From: Candidatus Zhuqueibacterota bacterium
GTDB taxonomy: Bacteria > Zhuqueibacterota > Zhuqueibacteria > Residuimicrobiales > JAFGEC01
NCBI GenBank assembly: GCA_016931775.1
Contig: JAFGEC010000430.1
Coordinates: 1 to 45,801 of the forward strand
Reading direction: 5' to 3'
DNA: 45,801 bases
Position 1 is the first letter of the stretch. Each line of letters begins with the position of its first letter. A program made the position numbers and the translations under genes. Under the pieces are notes generated by a model. That model made no database searches, was not told the DNA's origin, and saw only the letters and a program-made list of their open reading frames with translations. This document shows positions 25,697-35,114 of this stretch, piece after piece.

Positions 25697-27520
25697 TTAC
25701 TCCCGCGACTTTTTCAAAAACTCTTCCAATGCCTCGACAATGGCCCGGGAGCATATTTTACGGTATTTTTCCGATTTTATCAGTGCTTCTTCCTCCGGAA
25801 ACATCATAAAAGCCGGTTCCAGCAATACGGCCGGCATCTGCGTCGGCCTGCACATGGCCAGGTTGTCATAATACAAACCGAAATTCGGCAGCTTGAGCCT
25901 TTTTAACAGTTTTTCCTGAAACAGACGTGCCAGCTCATAACTTTGCGGATGAAAATAATAGCTGCTCGTTCCCCTGTTTGTAAACGGATTGAGACCGTCG
26001 GGTACGGCGTTGTGATGCAGGCTGATCAAAATATCCGGATTCACCATCGAAACCAGCCGCATGCGGGATAACAGGTAAATCCCCTCGCCCGGTGAGCGGG
26101 TCAGAAACACAATGGCGCCTTTGGCTTCCAGCTGTTCCATACAAGTTTGTGCCAGAAGAAGATTGGCCTCGCTTTCGGTATATCCGGTCGGCCCTATGGC
26201 GCCGGTATCCGGTGAATGGCCGGGATCCAGCAGGATGAAAATATTTTTTAACGGCGAACGTGGCCATTTGGCAATTTTGGGTGTTTTTTTGATATCAATG
26301 ACAAAATGATTGTTCCCGTCGTAAAAAGCGTCATAGCCCCATTGCTGCTTCTGGTTCAGCTCGATATTCAGTTTATAAACATCCCGGTCTAGCTGATCCC
26401 AGTGTATATCCCGGATTTGCCGGCTCTTATAATCGTGGCGAATCCAGTTGGTATAAGCGACAGCACCGTAGAAAAATATCTGCAACGATTGCGGTGAAAC
26501 GGTCTGTTGAACCCGGAACGGCAACCGCTCGCCGGTGAAAACAGTCACTCTTGTTTTCGAGGTCACATCCGTTGTTCTCACCACTTTGACAACGGCATTG
26601 GCAGGTAAAGTACCGTCAGGTAGAAATTTGACTTTATAGCTTTCGATCCACGCTTCGTCCGTATCGGACAGCCGGGCGCGTACGTAATTACCGATCTGTC
26701 CCGTGATCCACAACCGTACGCCTTCCGGTAAAAAATAGTAATAACCGCAGGCGGGGGCGGTGCGCATCACGGACATGTCGTATTTTAACTCTGCTATTTG
26801 AGGGTAACTGTTATCGAAAATGGTCAGTTTACCGGGTGCCTGGGCACGGAGGGTATCACCCGCCGGGCTTAAAAGCTGAAAAATTATATTGCGGTTTTCA
26901 CGCCAATCCATGGGTTGAATCAGGTAGCTGCCCGTATAGACGCCTTTGACGTTGTTTGCGTATAAGGGTGATGCCCTCCCAAAGACCATTTCTCCCCAGT
27001 AAAATTCCCGGTGAGGATTCTCCTCGGTCATGGGAATATTCTCCCGCACGCCGTCGATGGTAAACGAAGCCCTGCAGCCCGGCGTTCCCTTGAAGGAAAC
27101 CTGAAAAAGATCCCCCTGATGCAGCCGATAATCCTTTTGCGGTAAAATCGACTCCTTCTCGATAACCAGCGAATCACGGCTTGATGTTTTTAAAACGGGA
27201 GTGACATACACTTTCCGCAGCAGAGTGGCAGTATCGGGCCCCTTTCGGGCGAAACATTTGAAAGTCAAGGAATCCTCGCCGACCGGTAAATATGCCAGAA
27301 AAGCGCCGTTGGGATAAAGATTTATCTTTTCGCTATTGATTTCAAAATCCGCATCCGCAGGAAGAACGTGACCGAAAATAAAAGTCGAGTCCTTGTTGGC
27401 GGGTGAAATTGTGGCGCCTTCTTTGGGGTAAACGACCTTTATTTCAATGGCAAATATCCGTGAGTATATCATCAAGCAAAACAATAACAGAACAGGTTTT
27501 TTTTCAGTAAATTTTAGCAT
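25697..27520 (-). CDS. N-acetylmuramoyl-L-alanine amidase (Amidase_3) with long N-terminal region
   Basis: 607 residues from the ATG at 27520; an in-frame TTG at 27574 lacks a ribosome site and would spoil the signal peptide (about 1-23). The C-terminal catalytic domain (about 428-605) has the zinc set of the family: His435 in LLDPGHSPD, Glu449 in GYTESEANL and His502 in ISLHHNA, with catalytic Glu568 in LLEPAFM. It should cleave the bond between N-acetylmuramic acid and the stem peptide in the periplasm during wall remodelling or daughter-cell separation. The N-terminal about 400 residues hold an Ig-like segment (about 25-110) and an AMIN-like beta region before the catalytic domain (about 340-420). 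Confidence 0.9.
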   Translation of the reverse strand: MLKFTEKKPVLLLFCLMIYSRIFAIEIKVVYPKEGATISPANKDSTFIFGHVLPADADFEINSEKINLYPNGAFLAYLPVGEDSLTFKCFARKGPDTATLLRKVYVTPVLKTSSRDSLVIEKESILPQKDYRLHQGDLFQVSFKGTPGCRASFTIDGVRENIPMTEENPHREFYWGEMVFGRASPLYANNVKGVYTGSYLIQPMDWRENRNIIFQLLSPAGDTLRAQAPGKLTIFDNSYPQIAELKYDMSVMRTAPACGYYYFLPEGVRLWITGQIGNYVRARLSDTDEAWIESYKVKFLPDGTLPANAVVKVVRTTDVTSKTRVTVFTGERLPFRVQQTVSPQSLQIFFYGAVAYTNWIRHDYKSRQIRDIHWDQLDRDVYKLNIELNQKQQWGYDAFYDGNNHFVIDIKKTPKIAKWPRSPLKNIFILLDPGHSPDTGAIGPTGYTESEANLLLAQTCMEQLEAKGAIVFLTRSPGEGIYLLSRMRLVSMVNPDILISLHHNAVPDGLNPFTNRGTSSYYFHPQSYELARLFQEKLLKRLKLPNFGLYYDNLAMCRPTQMPAVLLEPAFMMFPEEEALIKSEKYRKICSRAIVEALEEFLKKSRE

Positions 27521-27619
27521 TTTAAGAATCCCGATTTTTTTTTCTAGTTTAAATAATGTGATCGTAGAAATCAAGCTTTTTTGCCGTATTGTAAAACTTT
27601 TTATATTTCACATTTTGTA

Positions 27620-27651
27620 AACTATACAATTTGTGAACTATACAAATTGTG
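27620..27651. repeat. Two tandem 16-bp units with palindromic character
   Basis: AACTATACAATTTGTG (27620-27635) is followed directly by AACTATACAAATTGTG, one mismatch apart. Flanking TTCACATTTTGTA and ACAAATTGTGAAG form an inverted pair. It lies about 100 bp upstream of the amidase start, so an operator for that gene is possible. Confidence 0.4.
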
Positions 27652-27744
27652 AAGTGTTTAAGGCATTATGTGCTGTCAATATCTTTTTGCATTTATTGCG
27701 TTACTGTTCCGGCAGTGTGGATTGACGCTGTCTTTTATTTTCCC

Positions 27745-27780
27745 GTGCAGCCTTTTTTCAATGCGGAAAAAAGGCTGCGC
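27745..27780 (-). terminator. Perfect 13-bp hairpin, possible terminator
   Basis: GCAGCCTTTTTTC (27747-27759) pairs exactly with GAAAAAAGGCTGC (27766-27778), loop AATGCG, with two further outer pairs. It lies about 80 bases past the stop of the 1095-residue gene. The T-run is inside the stem rather than after it, so it is not a canonical intrinsic terminator. Confidence 0.45.
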
Positions 27781-27856
27781 AAGGTTCTTTGTCAGCAGTT
27801 GCAATAGATTTAAATCTGGAGTATTTTTTAAAAACCCGCCCATTACGAGCGACAAC

Positions 27857-30800
27857 TCAACGTAAATACAGCATCTTTCCGTTCAGTGTATTTTTGCCTT
27901 TCTCGGCATCCGCCTGCAATCGATAAAAATATACACCGGCGGCAACCTTTTCACCTGCGTCATTTTTCCCATCCCACACGATGCGATATGTCCCCGGATC
28001 GTGATTTTGATCTGAAAACGTGCGTATTTTTTGGCCGAGGGTGTTGTAAATCTCAATCTTTACATGTGCCGGTTCCGGCAGGCAGAACGGAATGGCCGTC
28101 GACGGATTGAAAGGATTGGGATAGTTCTGCAATAACGATAAAGTCCGGGGTACATTATCCTTTGGCGACTCCACACGGCTAAAATCATCCGGCATGACCA
28201 TCTCAAAAATATCTGCCGAGGTAAAGGGTTTGTGCAGGACAAGCTTTACAATGTCTCCTGCATGTGGTATACTGAGCCCCTCGTCTGAAAAGTCGAATGT
28301 CAGTCTGAATTGCCAGGTGACGTGAAGCGAATCATCCACAAATATAATTTCATCCGACCTCGTTCTATCCGTGAATGCCGAAAAAACGCCTTCGCCTTCG
28401 GGACCGATATCCAGTTCGTAGAAACCGAAATGAATATAAGAGTTTGTGATCAGGTTTTTGATTTTAAAGTTCACCGGTACGGAGGGTAAAATTCGGGTTG
28501 TACTGATTGCCAATTCGACAGAAGTATCCACGCCCAATTCACTGAATTCAATCTGATAATCAGCCGGTTCCGGATAACCCTGGGTGCGTGAATAGCGAAA
28601 AATTTGGAATTCATAATCATAAATGCCCGGATTGTTCCAGCCGGACTCTTGTTCGTTGACGGAAAATTCGGTCGGTGCGTCAAAGTCGAACTGAAAACCA
28701 TCGGCAACATACGCACACGGCAATGCAGTGAAGGGATCCCACAGCGGCATATTATCTAAAAGATTTACTGCGTTGGTTAAATCAAAAAGAGTAAAACTTT
28801 TTGTCGTCCGGTTAACACCATCATCTGCGAGTGTATCTTTAAAAGTGATTCGATAGGCGTGACCATCCTTAATCTGTTTTTTGTCAACCACCATCAGGTT
28901 GACGACACCGGTGGCTGTGCCCTCGATATGCCGTGCCGTGCCTTGGCCCGAGGTCGATGGATCCCTGGGCATGCACGTTACCACGTTGCGCCCCATTATT
29001 CCCTGGCTGACGTCAATCATAATACGGCACTCGGAGGGGGGAATACCCAGGGACGGCGCGCCATGATCGTATGACGTGACCGCATAATAATAGTTATAGC
29101 CGTTGACCACGCTATCGTCTACATATTCATGCACAATCCCCGTGTTGTCACCCAGGTAAAATTTTTCTCCATTCACTTCTATGGGTGAGTATCCCGAATA
29201 TTCGTTGACTAAATCAAATTGCGCAATGGGTGAAATGTCACTGAAATCGGGTGAAGTAGAACGGTAGATTCGGTATCCCTCAAAGTCCATTCCGGTTACG
29301 GGATCTATTTGAGTTTCTGTCCAATCATCCCATTGGAGAAGAACTTGATTGTCCCCCGGAGTTGCCTTCAATGTGGGTATGGCCGGGCGTTGTTCAATGC
29401 GATAATTATTGTTATAGGCGGTTGATGCTTCAAAAGTCTGTGTGTAGAGCTCGTCCGAATTCACCGCACACATGATGGCAAGGGACAAACGCTGATGCTG
29501 ATCCGGTTTTAAACCGAAATAGCCGGAACCGAAAAACATTTCAATGTTCAGATACTGCAGCAGGTCGTTAAAAAATCCGGGTGTTAGGTTGTTCCATACC
29601 ATTTCATCATCATAAAGCGGAATTTCAGGCCATAAGTAGAGATTAAAGCTAGTGAGCCCGAGATGATCCGATTCATCGATATCGGTCGTCTCGAAATGGG
29701 GTTCACCGGTTGTCGGCAGGCCGTCGCCTTCGCCCATATCGCCGGTCATTGCAACTCCGTCCCCGCCCACATCGTCCATTAGAACATCCCAATCCCCGTC
29801 GTTGTCGATGCCGTCATCACGTTTTTCATCCAGGAGTAAATTGTCCAGACCCTCGCCGGTGATATAATCGATGTATTTCAAACCGGTGTTTAAATATATC
29901 ATATATTGGTTATCGCCGGTGCCAATGAGAGAGCCGTTATTTTCATCGATGAGACCATTCAGATCGTCGTCAATTTTATTATGGGGTATCTCTTCCACGA
30001 TATCCCCGGGCTTTTTATTGATAACAATATCCCGGTACCGGATTTTTACACCGTCAGCAGGCAGTGGTATAACGGTTCGCTCATAGGTTTCATAATCAAT
30101 AAGGACGACCTGGTCGCCGGCATTCAGGGTTTTGGGTTCAAAAATGTCTTCCGTAAGAATCCGGCCGGAACCCGCCTCACCATCGCCGTCGTTGTCGATA
30201 CCGTCGTTTGCGTTGTCCGGTGTTTCCAGTAAAGCGATGCCGAAATAGCCGACGGGCGTCCACCCCCCGGCGCCGATATCATCATAGTCATACAGGTAAA
30301 CCAAATCTTCCTCGGCGTTATATCCGCCCATGTCATCGCCGCCATCGCCGCCGGTATTGGTGTCTCCCATGTTGTTTCCGACTTTAAATCCGAGCACCAT
30401 TTTGTCGTGGTCATAGGTACCGATATTTTCAAAATCGTAAAGCATAAAAAGTACATTTTCCAACTTGGCAGCCGACCATTGCAGTCCCCTCACATACATC
30501 CGCATACCGAGACCTCTTCGCAGGTTGTCGGTACTGTCCGGGAAAAAATTGAATTCCCGGTTCTGATAATCATCGGCGACAAAGTAGCCTTCTTCATCGG
30601 CATTCATGACGCCTTTGCCGAAATACCCGTTCCAGTAACCCGGCCATCCGGGGTCTGTGATGTCGTCATATTTATCCGGCCAGAAGACAGGCCAGCTTTG
30701 CGGCCATTTACTCATGGCGACCCTGTTTTCAGACGGATTATTAAAACCGGGCAATGGAAGAAACGTCCACCATTCGCCGGTCGGTCCCATATCGCCGGAG

Positions 30801-31144
30801 GACCAGGATCCGGGAGAACCATCTCCGGGACCGGTACCCGAGCTGAAAATATGTCTCACAGATCCATAAATATCGAGAACTTCCGAGCCGAGAAAAATAT
30901 CGCCGTCGTACATGTACAGGTGCCCGGAATTGATCGGCCATTCACCGCCGATATCAGGCGGGCTGTTTTTCATTCCAAGCGTACCGTCATTGTAAAAGGT
31001 TGTGCGGAACTGGTTGCCGGCAAAAACGCCGGAAGCGTGATTTGAGAAATCGCCGTGCAGGTTTTCCATCTGCGCATACAGATACACGGAGAACAGGAGT
31101 AAAACGGCAATGTTTGTTTTTAAAAAATCGTTCCTGTTGAACAT
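27857..31144 (-). CDS. Large secreted protein with calcium-loop segments and C-terminal sorting domain
   Basis: 1095 residues from the ATG at 31144, which has AAGGGGA eight bases upstream and starts a clean signal peptide (MFNRNDFLKTNIAVLLLFSV, cleavage near YAQ). The frame is open for 65 more codons upstream but without a ribosome site. The N-terminal region (HASGVFAGNQFRTTFYNDGT, then MYDGDIFLGSEVLDI) resembles a family of large secreted proteins in KSB1/Calditrichota-like genomes. Aspartate-rich loops (GIDNDGDGEAG, KIDDDLNGLIDENNG, GIDNDGDWDV) look like calcium sites. A fibronectin-III domain spans about 588-680, and the sorting domain about 1000-1095 has NYPNPFNPSTAIPF and ends KMLYLR. 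No catalytic domain is visible; it is probably surface-attached. Confidence 0.85.
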   Translation of the reverse strand: MFNRNDFLKTNIAVLLLFSVYLYAQMENLHGDFSNHASGVFAGNQFRTTFYNDGTLGMKNSPPDIGGEWPINSGHLYMYDGDIFLGSEVLDIYGSVRHIFSSGTGPGDGSPGSWSSGDMGPTGEWWTFLPLPGFNNPSENRVAMSKWPQSWPVFWPDKYDDITDPGWPGYWNGYFGKGVMNADEEGYFVADDYQNREFNFFPDSTDNLRRGLGMRMYVRGLQWSAAKLENVLFMLYDFENIGTYDHDKMVLGFKVGNNMGDTNTGGDGGDDMGGYNAEEDLVYLYDYDDIGAGGWTPVGYFGIALLETPDNANDGIDNDGDGEAGSGRILTEDIFEPKTLNAGDQVVLIDYETYERTVIPLPADGVKIRYRDIVINKKPGDIVEEIPHNKIDDDLNGLIDENNGSLIGTGDNQYMIYLNTGLKYIDYITGEGLDNLLLDEKRDDGIDNDGDWDVLMDDVGGDGVAMTGDMGEGDGLPTTGEPHFETTDIDESDHLGLTSFNLYLWPEIPLYDDEMVWNNLTPGFFNDLLQYLNIEMFFGSGYFGLKPDQHQRLSLAIMCAVNSDELYTQTFEASTAYNNNYRIEQRPAIPTLKATPGDNQVLLQWDDWTETQIDPVTGMDFEGYRIYRSTSPDFSDISPIAQFDLVNEYSGYSPIEVNGEKFYLGDNTGIVHEYVDDSVVNGYNYYYAVTSYDHGAPSLGIPPSECRIMIDVSQGIMGRNVVTCMPRDPSTSGQGTARHIEGTATGVVNLMVVDKKQIKDGHAYRITFKDTLADDGVNRTTKSFTLFDLTNAVNLLDNMPLWDPFTALPCAYVADGFQFDFDAPTEFSVNEQESGWNNPGIYDYEFQIFRYSRTQGYPEPADYQIEFSELGVDTSVELAISTTRILPSVPVNFKIKNLITNSYIHFGFYELDIGPEGEGVFSAFTDRTRSDEIIFVDDSLHVTWQFRLTFDFSDEGLSIPHAGDIVKLVLHKPFTSADIFEMVMPDDFSRVESPKDNVPRTLSLLQNYPNPFNPSTAIPFCLPEPAHVKIEIYNTLGQKIRTFSDQNHDPGTYRIVWDGKNDAGEKVAAGVYFYRLQADAEKGKNTLNGKMLYLR

Positions 31145-31449
31145 TATTTGTTCCCCTTTTGAAAGCAAGTATCTATTATTTATTTTCCTGTTTAAATGCC
31201 CGTGACGGTCTGTCATTCCGCCCGTAAAGAATAATAAATAAAAAAAGTAAATGATGCAAGGTGAAAAAGCCGGATATTGTAATATGTGAGTAACGGGGGA
31301 AGGAAAGTTTGCTTTTTTGGTCATTTGTGATTCAAACACAGCTTGGGCCGCAGATTTGTTTGTTTTCTATATATTTTTGTACGATTTTTCAATTTCCTCC
31401 GAGAATTTCAAGTTTGCATCGATTGTACTAATAAATTGCCCCACAGTAC

Positions 31450-31702
31450 TTACATATAGCAAAAATAATAGATGTTATTGGACGTCTGACCGCCGGTTTC
31501 AGCCATGCCGCTCATTTGGCCTTTTTTCTTTATATCTGGCGTATATAAAAGAATCGTCGATTTTTGTGATTGTACAAGGGTAATAATTTCCATTTTTTAA
31601 AAATATCGTATCGGGTGGAGTCGATTGCAAAGCAAGCGAAGGAAAGGAAACAAAAATAATTGCACCAATTATCGTATAAAATCTTATTGTCATCATTTCC
31701 AT
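31450..31702 (-). pseudogene. Small secreted protein, probably frameshifted
   Basis: The intact frame (31499-31702, 67 residues) has a signal peptide (MEMMTIRFYTIIGAIIFVSF) and a short beta motif, DTIFLKNGNYYPCTITKIDD, seen at the start of small envelope proteins. It ends abruptly with RPNERHG. Removing one base of the six-base homopolymer at 31522-31527 joins it to a downstream frame ending SNNIYYFCYM at 31450, giving about 83 residues. No good ribosome site precedes the start. It may be a real small gene with a sequencing error, or a decayed one. Confidence 0.4.
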
Positions 31703-31762
31703 GATATTTGTTCTGTTTTTGATGTTTTTCCAGTGATTCTTTGAATGGCCACACGCCGGAGA

Positions 31763-32412
31763 TTAATTTATTTCTGCCGGAAATATACTGTTTAAAACAA
31801 ATTTCGTCACCAGACCAAATCGTATTGTATCTTTAAAACTCTGGTCCAAATTTCCAAACAGGTCGTCGCTTTGTACGTACATTCCGCCTAAAAATTTTCC
31901 TGTCTGAATATGAATTTTAACTTGTTTCTAACACTTGCCGTTTCTTCAATATTATCTCCACAACCAATAATACTTGATTCAACCAAGGAATTGTACCTGT
32001 TTTCCGCTTCCTGGCCAATTTTATCAATTCGCTGGTTTAGATCATTCAGCTCATTTTCAATTTTTTTATCGTGATCGGATAATTTAAAATTTGTGTAACT
32101 CCATCCACAAAGCCCCGATATGGCGGTTTGGGGTGTCATGTTTTCATTTTCAAAAAGATCGGCTGCTCTTGATCCTTTCTTTGTTTGTACGTCGATTCCC
32201 CAAACCGGACCGGCCGGTCTTTTGGAAAATGAGTAATAGTTGGCTTTGGCCATTCCTTCAGATAAATCCAATGTCAACGAGGTTCCCGCCCAAACGATCG
32301 TACTTTTACCATCGGAATCCTGGTTCAGAATTTGGGGATATACATTTTGGGCGCCAACTAATATCCAAATGAGAAAAAATCCTTCCAGAAAATCCCTACC
32401 AATTGACCGCAT
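31763..32412 (-). pseudogene. Small secreted protein with an apparent one-base frameshift
   Basis: The start is taken at 32412 (MRSIGRDFLEGFFLIWILVG, a signal peptide) because AAAGGGA precedes it; an upstream ATG at 32445 lacks one. The frame runs through GKSTIVWAGTSLTLDLSEGM and a coiled-coil-like DHDKKIENELNDLNQRIDKI segment, then stops at 31888. One added A in the four-A run near 31923-31926 restores a frame reading KIHIQTGKFLGGMYVQSDDL and on to FVLNSIFPAEIN, stop at 31763. The total of about 216 residues would then be intact. The family was not recognised. It overlaps the upstream gene by 17 bases. Confidence 0.55.
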
Positions 32413-32734
32413 ATCGTCCCTTTCTTTGATTACTTGATTGGACATTGCCCTTTATGGGAAAAGTTTTTAGTTTTTTCCAATCTCCGGTTTCATTCCCCAG
32501 GTTATCCAATTCTATGACTGAAATTTTTAATGACCATTCACCGGCAAATCCTCCAACCAGCAGGTTAATGTAAATTGCCGAGCCGACAAATTTATTTTTT
32601 ATTTTTCCTTCATAAAGGGTTGAGGATTTTTGAGTTTTTTTATAATCAATTTCCTCGTCCTGGATGATGAGGTGATGCAATGCAGTCACAGTCGCGTCCA
32701 TTTCGAGACTGTAATTGATATTTGTATTCGGCAT
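32396..32734 (-). CDS. Hypothetical 112-residue protein
   Basis: It starts with ATG preceded by AAGGAG eight bases upstream and has no signal peptide or membrane segment. The sequence is beta-rich (GSAIYINLLVGGFAGEWSLK, then ISVIELDNLGNETGDWKKL), possibly a C2- or lectin-like sandwich. I do not recognise the family. It is the first gene of a small minus-strand cluster and overlaps the start of the next, frameshifted gene. Confidence 0.6.
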   Translation of the reverse strand: MPNTNINYSLEMDATVTALHHLIIQDEEIDYKKTQKSSTLYEGKIKNKFVGSAIYINLLVGGFAGEWSLKISVIELDNLGNETGDWKKLKTFPIKGNVQSSNQRKGRYAVNW

Positions 32735-33340
32735 AAATTTACTCCTTGTAAAGTATGATTATATCCTAAAATATCCGTTCGATTTCAAGTTTACCTTATC
32801 AATAGAGTATTCGATAAAAGTGTGGAGACGCCTATTCAGAGGTCGTGTAAAGAGTAAAAAATCCGTTGGATCAGCCCAGTTAAATTTCCACGCTGGTTGT
32901 TTTTACTCTGAGTAATAATAGACAAAAAATCATTGTTTTTCAAGAGAAAAAATGAAAACAATGAATCAGCGCATTAAATCGAAATAACTTGACTCTCCGT
33001 TATTATCTTCTTCAATCCTCCCGGCAATCCCATACTAAAGCGGAGCGAGACCCCGCAAGCACGGGCCGTTCAGATATTTTTTAGAATTTTACGGAATGGC
33101 AGCTCCATCGGAAAAAAATCAAGCCGGACAAGGAACCCGGCCCGTGCTGAGGAGGCTCGCGGAGCCCGCGAAGGATCCCCCCGCGTCCTTTGAGCATGTG
33201 AAAATCATGCGATTGGCAATAAAAGACCGGAGATGAAAAAGAAAAACGTTTTCGCACGAGCGGGGGAGCCGGAGCGGCCCTAAAAAAAAGGCTTTCTATA
33301 TTGCAATTAAAAAAAAACATCATTACATTTCAAAACAGCA
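32735..33340. other. 606-bp intergenic region with a GC-rich island
   Basis: Mostly AT-rich, but about 33040-33290 is markedly GC-rich and out of character with the flanks. It contains the inverted pair AGCACGGGCCG (33058-33068) and CGGCCCGTGCT (33138-33148). An 80-codon minus-strand frame across it (33081-33323) has no ribosome site and is arginine/proline-rich, so it is not called. The island may be a remnant of a repeat or mobile element, or a structured RNA. Confidence 0.5.
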
Positions 33341-34342
33341 ATGATAGAAAGACTCGCGGGAGAAATTAGATTGCCGGATGATCGTACATCAATCCCAAGC
33401 CGGCCCAAACTGGGCATCAGTACATGCCTTTTGGGTGAAAACGTCCGTTACGACGGCGGCCATAAATTGGACCGTTTTCTGCGCGATACCCTCGGGCCGT
33501 TCGTGCAGTGGGTACCGGTCTGCCCGGAAACGGAGTGTGGCCTGTCCGTTCCCCGCGAGGCTATGCGGCTGGAAGGCGATGTGAACGCTCCGCACCTGGT
33601 AACCGTCAAATCCCGCGTGGATATAACCGACCGCATGCTGGCGTGGAGCCGGAAAAGACTGGACGTGCTGGCAGGAGAGGATTTAAGCGGTTATATTTTT
33701 AAAACCAAATCCCCCAGCTCCGGCATGCGCGACATCAAGGTCTATAACGCCAGGAATGTTGCGGTGAAAAAGGGTGTGGGACTGTTTGCCCGGGAGTTTA
33801 TGAAACGCTTCCCGTTGATGCCGGTGGAAGACGAAGGCCGTCTTCACGATCCGGGATTACGGGAAAATTTTATCGAGCGAATTTTTGTCTATAAAAGGTG
33901 GCAGGATCTGCTCAAGTCGGGCCCGACGGCAAAAGGATTGGTTGACTTTCATACCGAGCACAAGCTGTTGATTATGGCCCACAGTCCCCAACACCTGCGT
34001 ACCCTGGGATCGATTGTTGCCCGTGCAAATGCGTCAGATCAAACTTTTCTGTTCCGGGAATATGTGGAAATATTGCTGCCGGCGCTCAAGCTTCCGGCAA
34101 CAGTGAAAAAAAACGTCAATGTTTTGCATCATATTATGGGCTACTTTAAAAAAATACTTGATGCCGGTGAAAAGCGGGAGCTTTTGGAGGTTTTCGAGCG
34201 ATATTTTAAAGGATATATACCCTTGATCGTTCCCGTCACATTGCTCAATCACTATGTTTACAAATACAACGAACCCTATTTAAGGAGGCAGATGTATTTA
34301 CATCCGCATCCGGTTGAATTGATGCTGCGCAATCATGTTTAA
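33341..34342 (+). CDS. DUF523-DUF1722 fusion protein (YbgA/TudS-like)
   Basis: 333 residues. The N-terminal DUF523 domain (about 20-165) has the conserved cysteines in GISTCLLGENVRYDGGHK and VPVCPETECGLSVPRE and a terminal FKTKSPSSG. Related DUF523 proteins bind an iron-sulfur cluster and act in desulfuration of thiolated pyrimidines (TudS). The C-terminal DUF1722 (about 190-320) starts FIERIFVYKRWQDLL and contains FHTEHKLLIMAHSPQHLRTLG. The two-domain layout is a known family form. The activity here is untested. No ribosome site precedes the ATG. The last eight bases overlap the ankyrin gene. Confidence 0.88.
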   Translation: MIERLAGEIRLPDDRTSIPSRPKLGISTCLLGENVRYDGGHKLDRFLRDTLGPFVQWVPVCPETECGLSVPREAMRLEGDVNAPHLVTVKSRVDITDRMLAWSRKRLDVLAGEDLSGYIFKTKSPSSGMRDIKVYNARNVAVKKGVGLFAREFMKRFPLMPVEDEGRLHDPGLRENFIERIFVYKRWQDLLKSGPTAKGLVDFHTEHKLLIMAHSPQHLRTLGSIVARANASDQTFLFREYVEILLPALKLPATVKKNVNVLHHIMGYFKKILDAGEKRELLEVFERYFKGYIPLIVPVTLLNHYVYKYNEPYLRRQMYLHPHPVELMLRNHV

Positions 34343-35048
34343 TTTGAAAGACAAAATATTTACCATTTTACCGGCCGTGCTGCTGTGCCTGCAGGCAGGC
34401 GCTTTCCCGCAGGCAGCGGACGAGAATACGTTCTGGCGCGCTATCGATCGCGGTGACACGCTGGCGGTTAAAGCCATCATCCGGTCCGGCACCAATATTC
34501 ACAGCAAATACAAACTGGGCAAAACGCCGTTGCACCGTGCGGCGCAAAAAGGACGTGCCGGTATGATCAACCTGCTGATCAAGATGGGTGCAAAAGTGAA
34601 TTCAACTGACGATGATGGTATAACGCCTTTGCACGATGCGGCCTTTAAAGGAAAGTACGAGGCGGTTAAAATTTTGGTGGGCGCCGGTGCCGATGTGAAC
34701 GCCGAGGATGACAACAAGCATACACCGCTCCACGAAGCCGCCTACCGGGGTTACGTGCGCATTTTGAAATTTCTGATCCTTCGCAAGGCCGACGTAAACC
34801 ACAAAGATATCAGGGGAGATACGCCGCTTCACAAAGCATCTGTAATGGGAAACGATGATGTGGTGCGGATTCTGATCGAAAAGGGGGCGTCCGTTAACGA
34901 AACGAATACTTTCGGCAATACGCCGTTGCACATGGCATATATGATGCGGCGAAATTCCACGGTCAAGCTTTTGATACTTTTGGGTGCGGATAAACAGGCG
35001 AAAAACAAAGATGGAAGGCGGCCCGGGGATATGTCTCCGCTGCCGTAG
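34335..35048 (+). CDS. Exported ankyrin-repeat protein
   Basis: 237 residues with a signal peptide (about 1-28, ending AFPQA) and about six ankyrin repeats (about 30-235) with the usual GKTPLHRAAQKG, GITPLHDAAFKG, KHTPLHEAAYRG and GDTPLHKASVMG cores. Ankyrin arrays mediate protein-protein binding; in the periplasm the partner is unknown. It overlaps the DUF523-DUF1722 gene by eight bases, so the two are probably co-translated, though no functional link is established. Confidence 0.88.
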   Translation: MFNLKDKIFTILPAVLLCLQAGAFPQAADENTFWRAIDRGDTLAVKAIIRSGTNIHSKYKLGKTPLHRAAQKGRAGMINLLIKMGAKVNSTDDDGITPLHDAAFKGKYEAVKILVGAGADVNAEDDNKHTPLHEAAYRGYVRILKFLILRKADVNHKDIRGDTPLHKASVMGNDDVVRILIEKGASVNETNTFGNTPLHMAYMMRRNSTVKLLILLGADKQAKNKDGRRPGDMSPLP

Positions 35049-35114
35049 AAAACGTGCCTGTAACATTTTAATTTCATCAGCGTATAAAAAGTATAAACAA
35101 AGGAGGTTAAAAAT

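Noticed and set aside
27668-27865. 65-residue plus-strand frame in the gap before the 1095-residue gene
   Set aside because: No ribosome site, runs across the perfect hairpin and into the 3' end of the minus-strand gene.
31145-31339. 65-codon N-terminal extension of the large sorted protein
   Set aside because: A good ribosome site and a clean signal peptide mark the internal ATG at 31144 as the start.
33081-33323. 80-residue minus-strand frame in the GC-rich island
   Set aside because: No ribosome site and odd composition; better explained by the high-GC non-coding island.
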